From NCBI GenBank assembly GCA_024697885.1, contig JAILSA010000218.1:1-15764 (forward strand): 15,764 nt of DNA, in the 5' to 3' direction. Source of the stretch: Eubacterium sp. GTDB taxonomy: Bacteria; Bacillota; Clostridia; Lachnospirales; Lachnospiraceae. The notes under the pieces were generated by a model that made no database searches, was not told the DNA's origin, and saw only the letters and a list, made by a program, of their open reading frames with translations. Position 1 is the first letter of the stretch, and each line of letters opens with the position of its first letter. Shown here piece after piece: positions 12,804 to 15,764 of this stretch. The position numbers were made by a program, and so were the translations under genes.

Positions 12804-13844
12804 TCACTTGTCACATCTCGTTTTACCCCCCTTAAATTCAATTTTTGAGGTCTTTCTCAGTGCAGTTGATAAGTCTTTCTCAAAATCATTTGTGTGGCAT
12901 CTCAATTCAATATTAAATTCAGGATCTGTGATTTCTTTCACAAAGTTGTTAAACGTCTTAACTGCACATGTATCCAATCTCTCTTTGTTTAGATCCAACC
13001 TTACTTTACTAGCAAGTAGTCCTGTCCAACACAAATATAAACCTTTAAGCCCGCTATGGCGCTTAATATACGCTTTTGCCATAGTCGTTTTTCCAGTTCC
13101 TGGGCCTCCTTCAATTAAAATACGAGCATTTTTTCTTAGTCCTTCTAAGATACTAAGATTGTCAATGTGAAGCCAATCCATAACCTCCCTAAGCGAGGTT
13201 AACGAATATTTGTATCTATCTTCAACTGAAGGTGCCAATGCGCTAATCGTACTTTTCAATTCTTCTTCTGTCATATTTCGACTATAGCGCTTTTCTTTGC
13301 GTATAACTTTTATACAAAAATCGGCAAAAGAATCATCGCTATCATGATTATTCTTATTCCAAAGTTTGTAAGAAAGATCTTCGGATGGATTGTTACTTGT
13401 TCTACTGAGTTTGCTATGAGGGAATGCGCAAACATAATCAACGAAAACGACATCTTTGTTTAGTATTCCATTGTTCAGTAAAGCCCATTTATAATCATGA
13501 GCTTGCTTAAAAGGCGACTTCTTCATTTCTGTCATTACACCTTTGTGGGAATAATAGTAATGTCCACCCGTAATCTCAATTATCCCCCCCTTGACTTCAA
13601 TGACTATTGCTCCTTCTTTACATATAAGGAGAAAATCTATTTGTATTTCATTTTGACCTGCATAAGGAATATTAAAAGTCTTGTCATACCACATATACCA
13701 TGTCAGAGGGCTTGCTTCGCAATCCTTAACTATCCGCTCATACATATCCTTTTCTCCTTGCAGGACACCGCCATTAGCACAATTTATTCCTATTGTGACA
13801 TCAATCGGTAGGTTTTTATTATGAGATTTTACTATAACTGCCAT
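12804..13844 (-). pseudogene. NERD nuclease-helicase gene cut by the prophage
   Basis: The frame codes for 346 residues. Residues about 30-130 form a NERD nuclease-related domain (QIDFLLICKEGAIVIEVKGG, with D70, E83 and K85 in PD-(D/E)xK spacing). Walker A GGPGTGKTT (246-254) opens a helicase/DUF2075-like ATPase domain. The protein stops at about 346, before any Walker B or later helicase motif, where intact relatives run to roughly 550-650 residues. Its last six codons (KTRCDK) come from the phage-end repeat, so the host part ends near residue 340. The start at 13844 has an A-rich leader and lies 14 bases after the radical SAM gene. NERD-helicase proteins include antiphage nucleases, so loss of a defence gene is possible. 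Confidence 0.75.
12810..12825 (-). repeat. probable transposase-binding site 1 and phage terminus
   Basis: The minus strand reads TAAAACGAGATGTGAC. It directly abuts the last clearly host-coding bases (GGGGGG, 12831-12826). The core ACGA.A recalls the CGAAA core of Mu end sites. The exact terminal base and the target-site duplication cannot be fixed without the other phage end. Confidence 0.6.
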
Positions 13845-13858
13845 TGTTGTAATTGCTA

Positions 13859-15274
13859 TTAGTTACGTGGTGATTCGTCAGATTGCCATAGGCTTCCGTC
13901 TTGCAAGTTTGACATTGAATAATTAAACATTTCCAACAAGTCCTCTCTCTGTTCCGGGAACATATCCAATACTTTCATAAGTGATTGGAGGGGAAGACAC
14001 ATTTTTACGTTGTCATAATAACCATCACAGAAGTCTTGATAGAATTCTTCGAAAGACTTTAATTGTGGTCTTTCTTTTATTTTTAGAGTTTTTTCTTCCC
14101 AATATGATTGGTTTCTATAACAGAATTGCCAAAAGGACATTTTCTTGTAAAACTGTTGTTGGTTGCTCCATCTTGCTATTTGAACATAGATGTTTGCTAT
14201 CGGAGCATTATGGTAATCTTCGTGACGCATAACATATCCAACACAACCGTATTGCATGAGAATTTTTATTCTCTGGAAGAGTTCCCACAAATCCCGATAA
14301 AAACGTTTCGTATCCTTAGAAGTTTGTTTGAAACCACAGAACAAATAAAACTTCGTCCCTTTCTTTGGATTGTGCCGCTTCCATATTTTGAGAGCTCGTT
14401 CAATTAGGTCTCGATCTTTCCAATTATCAAAAGCAAAGATAAAGTCGCCATGATATTTGGTGCGTGACAGCATTTCGGCCATCTCTTCGCCATAAGGACT
14501 CTCGGCCAACATTCGTTCATCAAGGCCTTGACGGAACTGGAAGGGGCGACCTGAATCTATCAACTGCTGTAGTTTGGTGCGCCAAATCTGGGGATCTGCT
14601 GCTAAAAAGTTATCATCCCAAAGATATATGTAGGGACGAACAAGATGACCATGCTCATCACGCTCGTCATCAAGGAACCATTCAAGGTCAGAATAAGGAA
14701 GGATACGGTCTTCAAGCTTGTTAATGCAGAAAGGGCAGTGACGTATGCAACCACGCGTCAAGAAACCGATGCTGTACTGTTGGTAGTCTTTGTATTTATC
14801 GCGTTTATGACCTTCAGCCACCTTGCGGTCAACAAACTCATCGTAAAGATGATAGTAAGGCATCTGACGAGCAAGGTCGATGCCGTGAGTACGACAGCCA
14901 CCACGACGATTGCGATATTGGTTGAGGAACTCGTCGTTCTCCAACTGGTTCATATCCTTCTCACGCTGGTAGCGATATTTGTTTACATTCAGCTCGTTGG
15001 CATAAAAACCCGTGCCACCCTTGCGGAACTTGCGCTGATGGGCAGGAGTGGCATTCTCATAGAATGCTGGCATCTGCGTAAAAGTGAATACGCGAGAAAT
15101 GTAGATGAGCTTATATGGCGTAATGTCTTCATCGTGATCAATAATCAGTTTGGAGTCAATGCCGTTGTCATTCAGGAATCCGGCGATTTTCATCAGCACA
15201 AGGTTTGGGTGCCGAGTCCCGTTACAAAGCAGGTCGGCATCCACAAGCCCTATCTTGATTTTTCTTTTCGCCAT
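13859..15274 (-). CDS. radical SAM protein with B12-binding-like N-terminal domain
   Basis: This 471-residue protein has the radical SAM cluster motif CIRHCPFC (C176, C180, C183) after GFLTRG. The N-terminus (KIGLVDADLL, then HPNLVLMKIAGFLNDNGIDS) looks like the B12-binding fold of this protein type, though no DxHxxG cobalamin motif is visible. Typical later landmarks are WDDNFLAAD (about 219-227), FRQGLDERML (about 247-256) and DFIFAFDN. Members are frequent in accessory DNA of Bacteroidetes and Firmicutes, and their substrate is unknown. The ATG overlaps the TGA of the preceding 91-residue gene (TGATG), and the NERD gene follows after 14 bases, so the three form an operon. Confidence 0.8.
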   Translation of the reverse strand: MAKRKIKIGLVDADLLCNGTRHPNLVLMKIAGFLNDNGIDSKLIIDHDEDITPYKLIYISRVFTFTQMPAFYENATPAHQRKFRKGGTGFYANELNVNKYRYQREKDMNQLENDEFLNQYRNRRGGCRTHGIDLARQMPYYHLYDEFVDRKVAEGHKRDKYKDYQQYSIGFLTRGCIRHCPFCINKLEDRILPYSDLEWFLDDERDEHGHLVRPYIYLWDDNFLAADPQIWRTKLQQLIDSGRPFQFRQGLDERMLAESPYGEEMAEMLSRTKYHGDFIFAFDNWKDRDLIERALKIWKRHNPKKGTKFYLFCGFKQTSKDTKRFYRDLWELFQRIKILMQYGCVGYVMRHEDYHNAPIANIYVQIARWSNQQQFYKKMSFWQFCYRNQSYWEEKTLKIKERPQLKSFEEFYQDFCDGYYDNVKMCLPLQSLMKVLDMFPEQREDLLEMFNYSMSNLQDGSLWQSDESPRN

Positions 15275-15549
15275 CAGTTTCTGTTAATCGCAAAATCGTT
15301 CTTATTCAGGCAGACAAGACAGCCGTCGCCTACCAATACAAGTATATCAGTTTCTGGTTTTGACCAGTTTACCAATTCTTCGAAACCCATATTCAGAGCC
15401 TCCTTGGACTGAACTTTACGCCAGCCTTCTTTGACAGCTATTTCGTTTAGTTTCCTGGCTGAATCTTCTTCTACCAAATCGATCAGGCTCATCCATTCCT
15501 GATACATCCCGCCAACAGGTATTGTCAAATATGTAGTCATTAAATCCAT
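15274..15549 (-). CDS. 91-residue protein of unknown function, first gene of the host operon
   Basis: The product is small and acidic to neutral, with an N-terminal region MTTYLTIPVGGMYQEWMSLI, a helical middle (EDSARKLNEIAVKEGWRKV) and a C-terminal DILVLVGDGCLVCLNKNDF containing two cysteines. It could start at 15549 or at the ATG four codons in (15540). Its stop overlaps the start of the radical SAM gene by one base, suggesting coupled translation and a shared function. No family was recognised. Confidence 0.6.
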   Translation of the reverse strand: MDLMTTYLTIPVGGMYQEWMSLIDLVEEDSARKLNEIAVKEGWRKVQSKEALNMGFEELVNWSKPETDILVLVGDGCLVCLNKNDFAINRN

Positions 15550-15764
15550 TTTTATTCGTTTAACTTCTTGTTCACTTCTTGCATCCTTCTTCCATCTCCG
15601 AACCCACTTCGAACCATCTCCGAAGGTATAAGCTTGGTCTATGCTACGTCTATACTCTGCCTACGCTACGCCCTTGCTACGATATAGGAAACTAAAGGAG
15701 AACAATAGGAGGATTCGTATTCATTGCTTTTACATCCTCAGAAGTTCATTGACGTTTACTTCGA
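15550..15764. other. non-coding host DNA with short repeats upstream of the operon
   Basis: No gene is supported here. CATCTCCGAA occurs twice (15593-15602 and 15615-15624, 22 bases apart) and GCTACG three times (15643, 15665, 15676) in CTATGCTACG-like units. The stretch looks like a dispersed intergenic repeat. No TAnnTTTG promoter box for the leftward operon could be found in it. Confidence 0.4.

Larger units (their letters stand above)
12121..12825. other. non-coding, repeat-dense phage end (Mu left-end equivalent)
   Basis: No credible gene is found in these 700 bases. The stretch holds the 12-bp iteron-like array (12395-12472), three copies of a TTTCGTTTTA-type site, three copies of TTGAACACC (12527-12535, 12549-12557, 12655-12663, the last forming a palindrome with GTTCAA at 12664-12669), and a terminator against incoming host transcription. 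It lies between the repressor terminator and the host junction, where Mu has its attL and transposase-binding sites. Confidence 0.7.

Noticed and set aside
14645..15412. 255-codon plus-strand frame with hydrophobic stretches
   Set aside because: It is the shadow of the radical SAM gene and the 91-residue gene, which have a recognisable motif and coupled starts.
1..15764. tRNA or rRNA genes
   Set aside because: No cloverleaf, TTCGA-type arm or rRNA-like segment was recognised on either strand by eye; a covariance search was not possible.

Overview
The window is the early end, plus part of the late region, of a Mu-like transposable prophage, followed on the right by about 2.9 kb of host DNA. 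The host looks like a member of the Bacteroidales, probably Prevotella-like. The sequence signs are three promoters of the Bacteroidetes type (TTTG or a near match, 20 bp, TAACTTTG), A/T-rich gene leaders without Shine-Dalgarno sequences, and GC-rich palindromic intergenic repeats. The genus is an inference.

Layout. Positions 1-4844 (+ strand) hold late genes: a MuF head-morphogenesis protein with a C-terminal nuclease-like toxin domain (5' end cut by the window), a small membrane protein, a GH19 endolysin, a Mu gp36-like protein (DUF1320), a holin-like protein, a unimolecular-spanin candidate, a Mu gpG-like protein and a gp37-like protein. A short minus-strand RNA gene sits between the MuF toxin and the next gene. 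Positions 4753-11244 (- strand) hold the early region: a small HTH protein in the Ner position, a small membrane protein, a small hypothetical, the MuA-type DDE transposase, a MuB-type AAA ATPase, a second RecA/DnaB-like ATPase, a hypothetical, a GemA/gp16-like protein (DUF1018) and a DUF3164 protein, ended by a terminator at 5131-5154. A separately promoted HTH-like gene follows at 5067-4753. Late and early regions converge, unlike Mu, where both are read in the same direction.

Positions 11277-11400 are the lysogeny switch, with two promoters facing each other. One reads right into an S24/LexA-like repressor (11403-12038) and the other reads left into the early operon. Positions 12121-12825 are a gene-free, repeat-dense phage end: five 12-bp iteron-like repeats, three copies of a probable transposase-binding site with the outermost at the junction, and a terminator that blocks transcription coming in from the host.

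The phage end lies inside a host gene coding for a NERD nuclease-helicase protein, which is cut after about 340 residues, before Walker B. Upstream of it, in the same operon, are a radical SAM protein with a B12-binding-like N-terminus and a 91-residue unknown protein. This three-gene set could be a defence or nucleic-acid modification cassette that the prophage has broken. The points most worth following are the MuF toxin, the small RNA next to it, the iteron array at the phage end, and the interrupted operon.
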